Part shown: piece after piece, positions 54,205-63,139 of the stretch
Layout: every line of letters starts with the position of its first letter
Position numbering within the stretch: the first letter of the stretch is position 1
From: Oxalobacter sp.
GTDB taxonomy: Bacteria > Pseudomonadota > Gammaproteobacteria > Burkholderiales > Burkholderiaceae_D
NCBI GenBank assembly: GCA_016291665.1
Contig: JAEEYE010000007.1
Span: forward strand, 1 to 64,000
Length of the DNA stretch: 64,000 nt
Direction of reading: 5' to 3'
Made by a program: the position numbers and the translations under genes
Notes under the pieces: model-generated
Database searches by the model: none
Seen by the model: only the letters and a program-made list of their open reading frames with translations
What the model was told of the DNA's origin: nothing

Positions 54205-55431
54205 TTAGAAAGACGTATTACTGGCCATAAACGAAGCGATGTTGACGTGCTTGATACCATTACGGTGCTGAATCAGGTCATTCCTTGTCATTACATATTT
54301 CGGATAGTTGTCCCGAATGGCCTCAAGCGCCCGATATTCCCTTTCCTCAGTCTCAATGCTACTCATGATGGTCATAGCAACCTGAACATACGCATAATCC
54401 GTTTTGTCCTTTTCAAGGATGAAATCACATTCCAATTTGCCTATTCGTCCGATGCTTACGCTGTAACCCTTGGACTTGGCATAGATATAAACGATGTTTT
54501 CCAATGCAGGACCATAGTTGATACGTTTGTCCGTATTCATCGCGAAATAAAAACCGAGATCCGCCAAATAATATTTCTGTTCGCCCGCAATCGATTTCCT
54601 GGATTTCAAATCAAATCGACGGCATGGATAGATGATTTTGGCATCTACCAAAATCTTGATATATCGGTCTAATGTTTCACGCTGTATCGGGCAACCATTC
54701 TTTTGAAGGTCTACCATGATATTAGAGAGGCTCATGGTTGAACCAAAATTGTTAATTATGTAGCGCTGTACAGTTTCAAAAACAGATACTTTCCTGATGG
54801 CCATACGATTTTTAATGTCCTTTTGGAATATTTCATGAATAATGCCATGAATGTAGGTTTGTTTATCTGCCCCCTCATACAAAAGTGCTTTTGGGAAACC
54901 GCCTTCCGACAGATACGCGTCAAACTCACTGACAAGGTCAGATGAAATGTCCTTGCCAATGAATTGTTTCATACCTAGATATTCGTCAAAACTCAGTGTA
55001 TAGAGTTCAAATTCAAGGTACCGGCCTGTCAGTTTGGTGATTAGTTCACCACTTAACAGATATGAGTTGGAGCCGGTAATAAAAATGCTGTATTCCTCTT
55101 CCTCACGGAACCCATTAATAACTTCCTCAAAGCCTGAGACATTCTGGATTTCATCAATGAACAGGTACTTTTTGCCATTGACAGCGCAGGTTTGCTCAAT
55201 CAAAGCATCCAACTGGTCAGCAGACTTGATATTCCTGAATCCCCTTTTGTCCAAGTTAATGTAGATAATATTTTCAGCAGGAACACCGGATTCTTGGATT
55301 TCTTCGGCTATTGTCTGCATAAAACAAGATTTGCCACAACGCCTGACACCTGTGATGACTTTGATTAACCCCGTGTCATGATAGAAACCTCGAACCTTCT
55401 GAAGATAATTTTCACGTTTGTAAAGTTTCAT
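54205..55431 (-). CDS. AAA_14/DUF4143 ATPase
   Basis: The 408-residue protein has an N-terminal AAA_14-type ATPase with Walker A GVRRCGKS (28-35) and Walker B LFIDEIQN (90-97), then a DUF4143 C-terminal region with a PD-(D/E)xK-like strand (KLECDFILEKDKTDYAYVQV, about 330-350). Such proteins are common in gut bacteria and archaea; their function is unproven, with toxin-antitoxin or DNA-processing roles proposed. The gene sits alone between housekeeping prfA and rmuC, and its codon use (many AAA, ATA, AAT) is more AT-rich than theirs, consistent with horizontal acquisition. It appears intact. Confidence 0.87.
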   Translation of the reverse strand: MKLYKRENYLQKVRGFYHDTGLIKVITGVRRCGKSCFMQTIAEEIQESGVPAENIIYINLDKRGFRNIKSADQLDALIEQTCAVNGKKYLFIDEIQNVSGFEEVINGFREEEEYSIFITGSNSYLLSGELITKLTGRYLEFELYTLSFDEYLGMKQFIGKDISSDLVSEFDAYLSEGGFPKALLYEGADKQTYIHGIIHEIFQKDIKNRMAIRKVSVFETVQRYIINNFGSTMSLSNIMVDLQKNGCPIQRETLDRYIKILVDAKIIYPCRRFDLKSRKSIAGEQKYYLADLGFYFAMNTDKRINYGPALENIVYIYAKSKGYSVSIGRIGKLECDFILEKDKTDYAYVQVAMTIMSSIETEEREYRALEAIRDNYPKYVMTRNDLIQHRNGIKHVNIASFMASNTSF

Positions 55432-55454
55432 ATGCTTTGCCTGTTCACGTTGAT

Positions 55455-55537
55455 GCCGTTATTCTAGCGCAATCATCGTTATTTGCCGTTATAACGGGAA
55501 AATTTCTTTATCTTTACAAAAATTACCCGTTAAAACG
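55455..55537. promoter_or_regulatory. Cluster of CCGTTA sites between DUF4143 gene and rmuC
   Basis: CCGTTATAACGG (55486-55497) is a perfect 12-base palindrome. The half-site GCCGTTAT recurs at 55455-55462 and ACCCGTTAAAACG at 55525-55537. Their spacing over 85 bases in the divergent promoter region suggests a bound repressor for one or both genes, most likely the acquired ATPase gene (inference). Confidence 0.4.
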
Positions 55538-55619
55538 CCTATTTAAGAGCATTACATGTGACAAAACCATAGCAATGTGAGACCATAGGCTTATCCCTAT
55601 TTCCTGCAAGGAAACTGCC

Positions 55620-57254
55620 ATGTCATTTGTCCCGGTCATCCTCATTGGCATCTGCCTCGTCCTCCTGTTTTTCCTAACAATCATCGTATTACGTCAGTCA
55701 AAGGACAAGCTGTCAGAAAGTGAACTGCAGAAAATTCAAAGCGGCATCATCCAACGGATCCAAGACGAATCCCGGGCAGACCGCCAAGAAATGGCCGGGC
55801 TCGTCACGAATTTCCAACAGGTAGTCAACAGCCAGCTCGCATCACAGGAGCAACGCATCAAAACGTTTGAAGAAGGCTTTTCATCCAAGCTCGAACAGTT
55901 CCGGGGTTCATGGGTCAACGCAACGGCGCAGTCCCGGCAGGAACAGCAGACGACATTGGCTCAGATGAGCACAACGATTAACGAGTCCTTTCAAAACATC
56001 GCGACAACAAATAACAGCCGCTTAAACGACATCCGCCAGACATTGGAGGACAAGCTTCTCTCGCTCCAGTCGGACAATGCGGAAAAGCTGGGTCTTTTTG
56101 CCAGCAACCTCGAAAAACTCACAATCAGCAGCAATGAAAAACAGGAGACCATGCGGCAGGTTCTGACCGACACCACAGCTGCCGCACGCAAGGAACAGGC
56201 CGAAAGCATCAACACCCTAAGGACATCAGTCTATGAATCCCTAAACAGCATGGCAGAAACCAACCGTAAAGGCATCACAGAAGTGAGGAATACGCTGGAG
56301 ACCAAAATCACACAAATGCAGCAGGACAATGCGGCGAAGCTCGAGGAGATGCGCAAGACTGTCGACGAAAAACTGCACGCGACGCTGGAACAGCGCTTGG
56401 GCGAATCTTTCCGCCAAGTCTCCGACCGTCTTGAAAACGTCTACAAGAGTTTAGGAGAAATGACGCAGCTTGCGCAGGGAATGGGTGATTTGAAACGGAT
56501 CCTCACCAACGTCAAGACGCGCGGCACATGGGGTGAAGTCCAATTGGGCATGATCTTAGAACAGATGATGACCACCGGACAGTATGCGAAAAACGTAGAG
56601 ACAGTTCCAGGTTCGGGCGAATACGTGGAATATGCGCTCAAATTGCCTGGCAAGGGTGAGCAGGAAGAACCTGTTTGGCTCCCGATTGACGCAAAATTCC
56701 CGAAAGAGCCGTACGAAAGATTGGTCATAGCATCTGAAGCAGGTGATGCGGCAGGTGTCGCTAAAGCCGGAAAAGAACTTGAGGCTGCATTGGATGCACA
56801 AGCCAAGACCATTGCAGACAAATACCTGTCCGTGCCGCACACCACCGATTTTGGCTTGATGTTCTTGCCCACCGAAGGGCTTTATGCTGAAGCGGTCAGG
56901 CGGCCAGGGCTTGTGGACAGCATCCAGCGCAAATACCGGATCAATATTGCGGGTCCGTCGACTTTGACGGCTTTGTTAAACAGCCTACAGATTGGCTTTA
57001 AGACGCTTGCCATTGAAAAACGTTCATCTGAAGTCTGGAAAATCTTAGGGGCGGTTAAGACCGAATTCGGCAAATTCAGCGATGTGCTGGCCAGCACAAA
57101 GAAAGCACTTGAGAAAGTCACCCGGAACATTGAACAGGCTGAAGTGCGGACCCGCGCAATGGACCGCAAACTGCGTACGGTTGAAGAAATCCCGGTAGCA
57201 CAAAGCCGACCTTTACTGGGTCTGGAGGCTGATAGCGAGGAAAACAAAGACTGA
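55620..57254 (+). CDS. rmuC: DNA recombination protein RmuC
   Basis: The 544-residue protein has one N-terminal membrane helix (about 4-25), a long coiled coil (about 30-270) and the RmuC domain (about 290-500: LGEMTQLAQGMGDLKRILTNVKTRGTWGE, FLPTEGLYAEAVRRPGLV). E. coli RmuC limits recombination at inverted repeats and has a predicted nuclease-like fold. Length is typical. It is monocistronic, divergent from the DUF4143 ATPase gene, with AAGGAAACTGCC before the ATG. Confidence 0.9.
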   Translation: MSFVPVILIGICLVLLFFLTIIVLRQSKDKLSESELQKIQSGIIQRIQDESRADRQEMAGLVTNFQQVVNSQLASQEQRIKTFEEGFSSKLEQFRGSWVNATAQSRQEQQTTLAQMSTTINESFQNIATTNNSRLNDIRQTLEDKLLSLQSDNAEKLGLFASNLEKLTISSNEKQETMRQVLTDTTAAARKEQAESINTLRTSVYESLNSMAETNRKGITEVRNTLETKITQMQQDNAAKLEEMRKTVDEKLHATLEQRLGESFRQVSDRLENVYKSLGEMTQLAQGMGDLKRILTNVKTRGTWGEVQLGMILEQMMTTGQYAKNVETVPGSGEYVEYALKLPGKGEQEEPVWLPIDAKFPKEPYERLVIASEAGDAAGVAKAGKELEAALDAQAKTIADKYLSVPHTTDFGLMFLPTEGLYAEAVRRPGLVDSIQRKYRINIAGPSTLTALLNSLQIGFKTLAIEKRSSEVWKILGAVKTEFGKFSDVLASTKKALEKVTRNIEQAEVRTRAMDRKLRTVEEIPVAQSRPLLGLEADSEENKD

Positions 57255-57521
57255 ACAACTGCCCTTACTGAATGCTACAAGCTGCAGGGATTGCCCCAAT
57301 TCTCCCCCAATTTTCAGGTAGGTCCAAAACCACTTTTTTATTTCACCTCCTCTGGACAGCACACACCTGGCAGAGTAATCTATCCCACGAAGGCATTGGT
57401 TTTCCGTTTCGGTTTTCCATCGGGACACGATAACTGATGAAAGCCTAAACGCAGCATGCCCCTGTTGGTCATTTCCAGACTGGCTTCAATCTGCCAGTCC
57501 ATTCGAATGGAGGGAAAGTCT

Positions 57522-58601
57522 ATGCGTACTATGAAAGCTGCCGTATTCATCAAGCCTGGACAGATTATCCTTGATGAGAAACCCATTCCTAAAGCTGGCC
57601 CAGGCCAAGCCGTCATCAAAGTCACCACGACCACCATCTGCGGGACAGACGTCCACATCCTCAAAGGCGAATACCCTGTCAAACCAGGCCTGATTATCGG
57701 CCATGAACCCGTCGGTGTCATTACTGAACTCGGAGCAGGCGTCACCGGTTACCAGATAGGCCAGCGCGTCATCGTCGGTGCCATCACCCCATGTGGGCAA
57801 TGCTACGCCTGCTTGGACAACCATCCTTCACAGTGTGGTGGCGGTCATGGCGCGCACGGCTGGAAACCGATTGGTGGTTGGAAGTTCGGTAATACGATTG
57901 ATGGTTGCCAGGCGGAATACCTGCTAGTTCCTGATGCGATGGCGAATATGGAACCGATTCCTGATGACCTTACAGATGAACAGGTCTTGATGTGTCCTGA
58001 CATCATGAGCACTGGGTTTTCAGGGGCTGAAAGCGGCCGTGTCAAGATTGGCGATACCGTCGTTGTCTTTGCCCAAGGGCCAATTGGCCTTTGCGCAACC
58101 GCCGGTGCGAAGTTACGCGGCGCGACACGGATCATCACGGTGGATGGCATCCCCGAACGCCTGGCCATCTCGAAACGCATGGGAGCCGACATCACCATCA
58201 ACTTCCGTGAAAAGAACCCAATCGACGAAATCATGAAAATCACCAATGGCCAAGGTGTAGATGTCGCGATTGAGGCACTCGGTACGCAAGGCACATTCGA
58301 AAGCTGCCTACGCGTCTTGAAACCAGGTGGTGTCTTATCAAGCCTGGGGGTCTACTCAGGTGGTGTCACGGTACCAGGCGATGCGTTTTCCGCTGGCTTG
58401 GCAGACCAAGCCATTGTCACCACACTGTGCCCTGGTGGCAAAGAACGGATGAGACGGTTACTCAATGTCGTCCAGAGTGGGCGCGTCGATACGCAACAAT
58501 TGGTCACCCACCGCTTCAAACTCGACCAAATTGAAGAAGCCTATGACCTCTTTGCAAACGCCCGTGATGGTGTACTGAAGATTGCCATTACGACTGAATA
58601 A
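57522..58601 (+). CDS. Zinc-dependent alcohol dehydrogenase
   Basis: The 359-residue medium-chain dehydrogenase has the catalytic zinc ligands Cys40 (TICGTD), His61 and Glu62 (GHEPVG), a structural zinc lobe with four Cys (91, 94, 97, 105) and a Rossmann NAD(P) site (VVVFAQGPIGLCATAGAKLRG, then TVDGIPERLAISK). It resembles secondary-alcohol (isopropanol, TBADH-like) dehydrogenases. GGAGGG stands before the ATG at 57522; an in-frame extension of 22 codons upstream is rejected. It would interconvert an alcohol and a ketone or aldehyde with NAD(P)H. A terminator follows 16 bases after the stop. Confidence 0.9.
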   Translation: MRTMKAAVFIKPGQIILDEKPIPKAGPGQAVIKVTTTTICGTDVHILKGEYPVKPGLIIGHEPVGVITELGAGVTGYQIGQRVIVGAITPCGQCYACLDNHPSQCGGGHGAHGWKPIGGWKFGNTIDGCQAEYLLVPDAMANMEPIPDDLTDEQVLMCPDIMSTGFSGAESGRVKIGDTVVVFAQGPIGLCATAGAKLRGATRIITVDGIPERLAISKRMGADITINFREKNPIDEIMKITNGQGVDVAIEALGTQGTFESCLRVLKPGGVLSSLGVYSGGVTVPGDAFSAGLADQAIVTTLCPGGKERMRRLLNVVQSGRVDTQQLVTHRFKLDQIEEAYDLFANARDGVLKIAITTE

Positions 58602-58617
58602 CTGGCAGAAAATCAGA

Positions 58618-58646
58618 AAAAGCCTGGACATCCCATCCAGGCTTTT
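58618..58646. terminator. Intrinsic terminator after the alcohol dehydrogenase
   Basis: AAAAGCCTGG (58618-58627) pairs with CCAGGCTTTT (58637-58646), followed by CTG. It has T-rich sides in both directions and can also serve the convergent reductase operon. Confidence 0.88.
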
Positions 58647-58693
58647 CTGTACTGCATCCGGCAGGCCGATTTTAGGCGCCCAACACTGCGCCA

Positions 58694-59671
58694 TCACTTA
58701 AGGCTTGCTAAAGCCCGTTCAGACCAGGTCGCATCCTGCATCATCGCGCGTCCAACCCCAATCAGATCAGCGACACCTTCAGCCAGCAGCTTCTCAGCAT
58801 CCTGCCCTGTCTGGATCCCACCGGTCAGTATCACCGGCACATTGACGGCTTCCTTCGCAGGACGGCTTAATTCAGCAAACCAGCCCGGCTGGGTGGCGCC
58901 CTGAATGAGGTAGCCATTTAACCCACCAGAAATATCGACCAAATCCACGCCAGCATCGACGAAACGCTTGACAGCTTCAGGGATTTCTTCAATCCGACTG
59001 CCACCCTTCATGTAGTCACAGGCACCAAATCGGATGGCAACCAGATAACCATCGCCGACCGCTTCACGCACTGCCCGAATGATTTCACAATGAAGGCGCG
59101 TTCGCCCGTCCATCGTACTGCCCGTGTAGGCGTCTGTACGGTGGTTGCAGAAAGGCGAGTAAAACTGGTTCAGCAAAAAGCCATGTGCTGAATGGATTTC
59201 CACGCCATCAAACCCAGCCTCCTTGGCTACCTTTGCCGCATTGACAAAGCTCCCTTTGACACGCGCAATGTCTTCCAACGTCATTTCTTTAGCCTCAGTC
59301 TGCCCACGCCACAGGCGGATGGCACTGGCTGAAATCACTGGATGGTTAACATCAAACGCCACCGCCCCAGCATGGTTAATCTGGGCGATGACAGCTGCAC
59401 CTTGGCTATGGATAGCATCGGTCAGCTGGCGGTAAGCGGCCACATCAACACCATCCGCCATCGACAGCTGCTTAGGACTCGCCTTACCTTCAATCGACAC
59501 ATATTCGTGTTCGACAATAATCAAGCCCGTGGCTTTTGCACGCTCCCTGTAATAGTCGATCAATGCGTCAGCGGGTTCGTCATTGACGGACATCTCCGTT
59601 GCCATCGGCGGCATCACAATACGGTTACGTAGCGTCAGGTTCTTAAGCGGTAACGGTTGGTTCAACAGCAT
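58694..59671 (-). CDS. Old-yellow-enzyme-type NADH:flavin oxidoreductase
   Basis: The 325-residue protein is a single-domain FMN TIM barrel of the OYE family. HSAHGFLLNQFYSP holds His160 and His163, which bind the substrate carbonyl; LTLRNRIVMPPMAT and ISGGL, ILTGGIQT, GVGRAMMQD are the other FMN contacts. It lacks the C-terminal Fe-S and FAD domains of 2,4-dienoyl-CoA reductase. It would reduce an activated alkene with NAD(P)H. AGGAG lies 6 bases before the second ATG (59671), so that start is chosen over one two codons earlier. It follows hemW by 40 bases. Confidence 0.9.
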   Translation of the reverse strand: MLLNQPLPLKNLTLRNRIVMPPMATEMSVNDEPADALIDYYRERAKATGLIIVEHEYVSIEGKASPKQLSMADGVDVAAYRQLTDAIHSQGAAVIAQINHAGAVAFDVNHPVISASAIRLWRGQTEAKEMTLEDIARVKGSFVNAAKVAKEAGFDGVEIHSAHGFLLNQFYSPFCNHRTDAYTGSTMDGRTRLHCEIIRAVREAVGDGYLVAIRFGACDYMKGGSRIEEIPEAVKRFVDAGVDLVDISGGLNGYLIQGATQPGWFAELSRPAKEAVNVPVILTGGIQTGQDAEKLLAEGVADLIGVGRAMMQDATWSERALASLK

Positions 59672-59711
59672 CTGCATCTCCTTTTGTCTTGGGCTTTTTG
59701 CAAATTAATAA

Positions 59712-60914
59712 TCAATCCGGCAGAAAGATTTCCTGCAGATCATTTAAAAAACGCATGCCAAGTGATGTTGGGCAGATGGTGGCAGGACTCACTTTCAAGA
59801 GTCCCTTCGATTCAGCCTGCTGCAATGGGTCACTGATTGATGCAAGCGGCAGGCCCGTGCGTTCTTCAAACAGACGGGTCGGAAACCCATTGATAAAGCG
59901 TAACGCATTCATCATGAATTCGAACCGCCTGTCTTTGACCGAGACTTCAAAGGTTTCTTCAAAAGGCGTCCGTCCCCTATCGTCGCCTTTCATGTAGGCA
60001 TCAGGGTTACGTACGCACATCCGACGGACGATTCGGCCATCAGAAAAGGTCAGTTTTGAGTGGGCGGCAGCACCAACGCCAAGGTAATCGCCATAGAGCC
60101 AGTAATTGCTGTTGTGACGGCATTGACAACCTGGTTTTGCCCAAGCAGACACTTCATAGTGCTGGTATCCCATCTCTGGTAGCATCTTTTCCATCCAAGA
60201 TTGCATCTCGTCCACGACGTCTTCATCAGGCAATGCCGGAGGATGCGCCGCAAATGGGGTATTAGGCTCAATTGTCAACTGGTAAAGCGATAGGTGTGTC
60301 GGATCCAGGCTGACGGCAGTTTTCACATCTTCCTGGAACTGTGCCAACGTCTGCCCCGGTAGCCCCAACATCAAATCAAGATTGACCTGGTCAAAACACG
60401 CCCTTGCCACCTTAGCTGCAGCCAGTGCTTCTTCCCGGCCATGGATCCTACCCAATACCTTCAGGTGTTCTGGGTTGAAGCTCTGTACCCCAATCGACAG
60501 GCGGTTGATCCCAACATCTCGGTAAGCCTTGAACTTTTCCGTCTCGAAGGTACCGGGATTGGCTTCCATCGAGATTTCGGCGTTGGGCTGGATAGGCAGC
60601 GATGAGTGCACCATCTTCAGCAGTTTGCCAATGCCCTCTGCTGAAAAAAGGCTCGGCGTCCCGCCCCCGATAAAGACACTGATGATCGGCCGTCCCCAGA
60701 CAAGAGGGAGTGCCTCTTCGATATCGCGTTTTAAGACAGCAATATAACCGTCTTCATCCAATTCTCCAGTCAACCGGTTGGAATAAAAATCACAATAAGG
60801 ACACTTGCGGATACACCACGGGATATGGATGTACAGTGCAAGCGGCGGCAGGCTGCTAAAGAGTGGCAAGATTTTGCCAGCCCCTTGGGGTGCAACAGCC
60901 TGCCCTTGGTTCAT
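59712..60914 (-). CDS. hemW: Radical SAM heme chaperone HemW
   Basis: The 400-residue protein has the radical SAM cluster CIRKCPYC (Cys34, 38, 41) after ALYIHIPWC, the SAM region FIGGGTPSLF, and the HemW-specific HNSNYW segment and C-terminal winged-helix-like HemN domain. HemW inserts heme into target proteins and replaces the old coproporphyrinogen oxidase annotation. Its ATG overlaps the rdgB stop by 4 bases. It is the third gene of the rph-rdgB-hemW-reductase unit. Confidence 0.92.
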   Translation of the reverse strand: MNQGQAVAPQGAGKILPLFSSLPPLALYIHIPWCIRKCPYCDFYSNRLTGELDEDGYIAVLKRDIEEALPLVWGRPIISVFIGGGTPSLFSAEGIGKLLKMVHSSLPIQPNAEISMEANPGTFETEKFKAYRDVGINRLSIGVQSFNPEHLKVLGRIHGREEALAAAKVARACFDQVNLDLMLGLPGQTLAQFQEDVKTAVSLDPTHLSLYQLTIEPNTPFAAHPPALPDEDVVDEMQSWMEKMLPEMGYQHYEVSAWAKPGCQCRHNSNYWLYGDYLGVGAAAHSKLTFSDGRIVRRMCVRNPDAYMKGDDRGRTPFEETFEVSVKDRRFEFMMNALRFINGFPTRLFEERTGLPLASISDPLQQAESKGLLKVSPATICPTSLGMRFLNDLQEIFLPD

Positions 60915-61495
60915 GCTAATTTCTCCATCAAAGTACGCAACGCCTGGCCGCGGTGTGAGCAGGCATTCTTTTCTTCAGGGGAAAGTTCCGCTGCCGTCTT
61001 GCCAAATTCCGCAACAAAAAAGTACGGATCATAACCAAAACCATTCGTCCCCTTAGGCTGGTCAACGACAGTACCCCACCATCTGCCATCGGCAATAATT
61101 GGCTGAGGGTCATCGGCTGAACGCACATAGACCAAGACACAGTAATAATTGGCACGGCGGTTTGCAACACCAGAAAGGTCAGTAATGAGTTTCTGGTTGT
61201 TTCGTTCGTCAGACTTGGGATCGCCCGCATAACGTGCTGAGAGCACTCCCGGTTTACCGCCTAAAGCCTCCACACAGATGCCCGAGTCATCGGCCATCGC
61301 AGGTAAGCCTGTCTGGCGCGAGACATGGCGGGCTTTGGCTAAAGCATTCTCCACGAATGTCCCAAAGGGTTCTTCCGCTTCAGTCACCTTGAATTCAGAC
61401 TGCGGATGGATTTCATACCCCAAGGGTTCCAGCATCTGCCTAAATTCCCGCAATTTGCCAGCATTACCAGAAGCCAAGACTATTTTTTTGGCCAT
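60911..61495 (-). CDS. rdgB: Non-canonical purine NTP pyrophosphatase (RdgB/HAM1)
   Basis: The 194-residue enzyme hydrolyses dITP, XTP and ITP to the monophosphates, keeping damaged purines out of DNA and RNA. It has the family SGNAGKLREF start, DDSGICVEALGG and SARYAG segments, and the GTNGFGYDPYFF motif. Two ATGs compete; AGGTGA at 4 bases favours the second (61495). It lies 9 bases after rph and overlaps hemW. Confidence 0.93.
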   Translation of the reverse strand: MAKKIVLASGNAGKLREFRQMLEPLGYEIHPQSEFKVTEAEEPFGTFVENALAKARHVSRQTGLPAMADDSGICVEALGGKPGVLSARYAGDPKSDERNNQKLITDLSGVANRRANYYCVLVYVRSADDPQPIIADGRWWGTVVDQPKGTNGFGYDPYFFVAEFGKTAAELSPEEKNACSHRGQALRTLMEKLA

Positions 61496-61504
61496 CATGT
61501 CACC

Positions 61505-62248
61505 TTAGGCTTCTTCCAGTCCCAAGACCTGTTTCTGCATTCCAATGAGTTCGGTAATACCTTCTTTAGCCAAACCCAGCATATCCATCAGGTTCGCATT
61601 GGAGAATGCACCACCTTCAGCCGTACCCTGGATTTCAACGAAGTCGCCGTTTTCGGTCATTACGACATTCATATCGGTTTCACAGGTGCTGTCTTCCTGG
61701 TAATCAAGATCCAACATCGGAACCCCCTGGCAGATACCGACAGAAATCGCTGCCACAAAATGCCGCAATGGAATCGTTTCAATAATGCCTTCTTCTTTCA
61801 TACGGGCAAACGCATCATAAGCGGCAATCATCACCCCGCTAATCGATGCGGTACGGGTACCGCCGTCTGCCTGGATGACGTCACAGTCAAGTTTCAACGT
61901 CCTTTCCCCAAATGCATCCAAATCGAATGCTGCGCGAATCGAACGGCCAATCAAGCGCTGAATTTCTTGGGTTCTACCACTCTGGCGGCCACGGGCTGCT
62001 TCGCGATCCATACGGGAATGCGTTGACCTGGGCAACATGCCGTATTCAGCCGTCAACCAGCCACGGCCTCTGCCGCGCAAAAACGCTGGGACGGATTCTT
62101 CGATACTTGCCGTACAGATGACTTTAGTATCCCCAAAGACGGTCAAAACGGAACCTTCGGCATATTTGGTGAAATTGCGGACGAATTCAATGGAGCGCAT
62201 CGCATTTAAAGGACGGCCATTGGAACGGATAAGCTGTATGTCAGACAT
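61505..62248 (-). CDS. rph: Ribonuclease PH
   Basis: The 247-residue phosphorolytic 3'-5' exoribonuclease trims tRNA precursor ends. Family segments are [25 protein letters not shown] near the start, [36 protein letters not shown], and [18 protein letters not shown]. Length is normal. It heads the rph-rdgB-hemW operon and is divergent from nothing nearby; the ung-like gene lies 82 bases upstream on the same strand. Confidence 0.95.
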   Translation of the reverse strand: MSDIQLIRSNGRPLNAMRSIEFVRNFTKYAEGSVLTVFGDTKVICTASIEESVPAFLRGRGRGWLTAEYGMLPRSTHSRMDREAARGRQSGRTQEIQRLIGRSIRAAFDLDAFGERTLKLDCDVIQADGGTRTASISGVMIAAYDAFARMKEEGIIETIPLRHFVAAISVGICQGVPMLDLDYQEDSTCETDMNVVMTENGDFVEIQGTAEGGAFSNANLMDMLGLAKEGITELIGMQKQVLGLEEA

Positions 62249-62330
62249 GGCTTTTTTCTCCCAGATTCAAAACTGCCTGCAATGATACCATTTCCACCAT
62301 ACGTGAAGTCAGGGCGAACAGCGAACCACT

Positions 62331-63098
62331 TCACGCCTTTTTGAGCAGCCGCAACGGCCTAAATAAATCCTGCATCACCGCATTATCGATAAAAGAGAGG
62401 TTGTAGGGATGCTCTGAGGCAGCAATCTCAAACCCCGTTTTTTCAAAATCTGCTTGGTAGCGTTCTGCCAGGCGCCCCCAGAGAATTAACGTCACATCAT
62501 GCTTGTCGGCCAAGGCTTTTAACACGACATCAATGAACGGTTGCCAATAGCGCGTCTCTTTGGCCGCCGCCACCCCCTTCCTAAAAACAAGGGAAGCATT
62601 TAAGAGCAGGAAACCCTTGGCCAGCATATTGGCCTGGAGTTGTGGCAATGTCGTAATGAAGCCGTGTCCTGACGTAAGATGCTGTTGGACAAAACAAGCC
62701 ATCGCCGCTTTCCCGGTATCGCCAGGTGTAAGCAACCCATCAGCAACGAGCTGCATCTTAATGAAGTTGCGAAGCGACACCGCTTTGTTGACAGGCTTGG
62801 CAAGTCCATCATCTGACCAGATTTGATCCACCGCGCCATCCATGAAGCAATAACCCGACGCACTCGCCTCCCGAGGATAAGGACCTTCGCCCACCAAAAC
62901 ATAACGCACCTTCTCATATGGGATGGAAAACGCAGCAAAAAGCCTGTTTTGGGTCGGGAGAAAAACGGCTGATGTCAATTCAGAAAAATACGTGGGACTT
63001 TGGTGTACCACGGCAGCAATGCCTTTTCTCAGGATACCCACCCAAGAGGGGTGCACCTTGTCCAGAGACTGTTCTATAAAAGCAGGGAAAGTGTCCAT
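62331..63098 (-). CDS. Uracil-DNA glycosylase-like protein with altered active site
   Basis: The 255-residue protein matches family 1 uracil-DNA glycosylases in fold-level segments: VRYVLVGEGPYP (64-75), GYCF, GFLLLNASLVFRKG, WQPFIDVVLKAL and LILWG. The catalytic motif GQDPYH, however, reads GEGPYP (70-75), so the catalytic Asp and the His are gone. The second motif HPSPLS reads HPYNLS. Without Asp and His, normal uracil excision is unlikely. It may have another substrate, bind DNA without cutting, or be an inactive regulator. It lies between rph and uvrB on the same strand. No other ung is visible here. Confidence 0.75.
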   Translation of the reverse strand: MDTFPAFIEQSLDKVHPSWVGILRKGIAAVVHQSPTYFSELTSAVFLPTQNRLFAAFSIPYEKVRYVLVGEGPYPREASASGYCFMDGAVDQIWSDDGLAKPVNKAVSLRNFIKMQLVADGLLTPGDTGKAAMACFVQQHLTSGHGFITTLPQLQANMLAKGFLLLNASLVFRKGVAAAKETRYWQPFIDVVLKALADKHDVTLILWGRLAERYQADFEKTGFEIAASEHPYNLSFIDNAVMQDLFRPLRLLKKA

Positions 63099-63139
63099 AG
63101 TTTATCCAACAGTTACCGCCAATAGCACGCAACGCTTGG

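Noticed and set aside
54136-54672. 178-codon plus-strand frame opposite the DUF4143 ATPase
   Set aside because: Antisense shadow of a well-supported ATPase gene.
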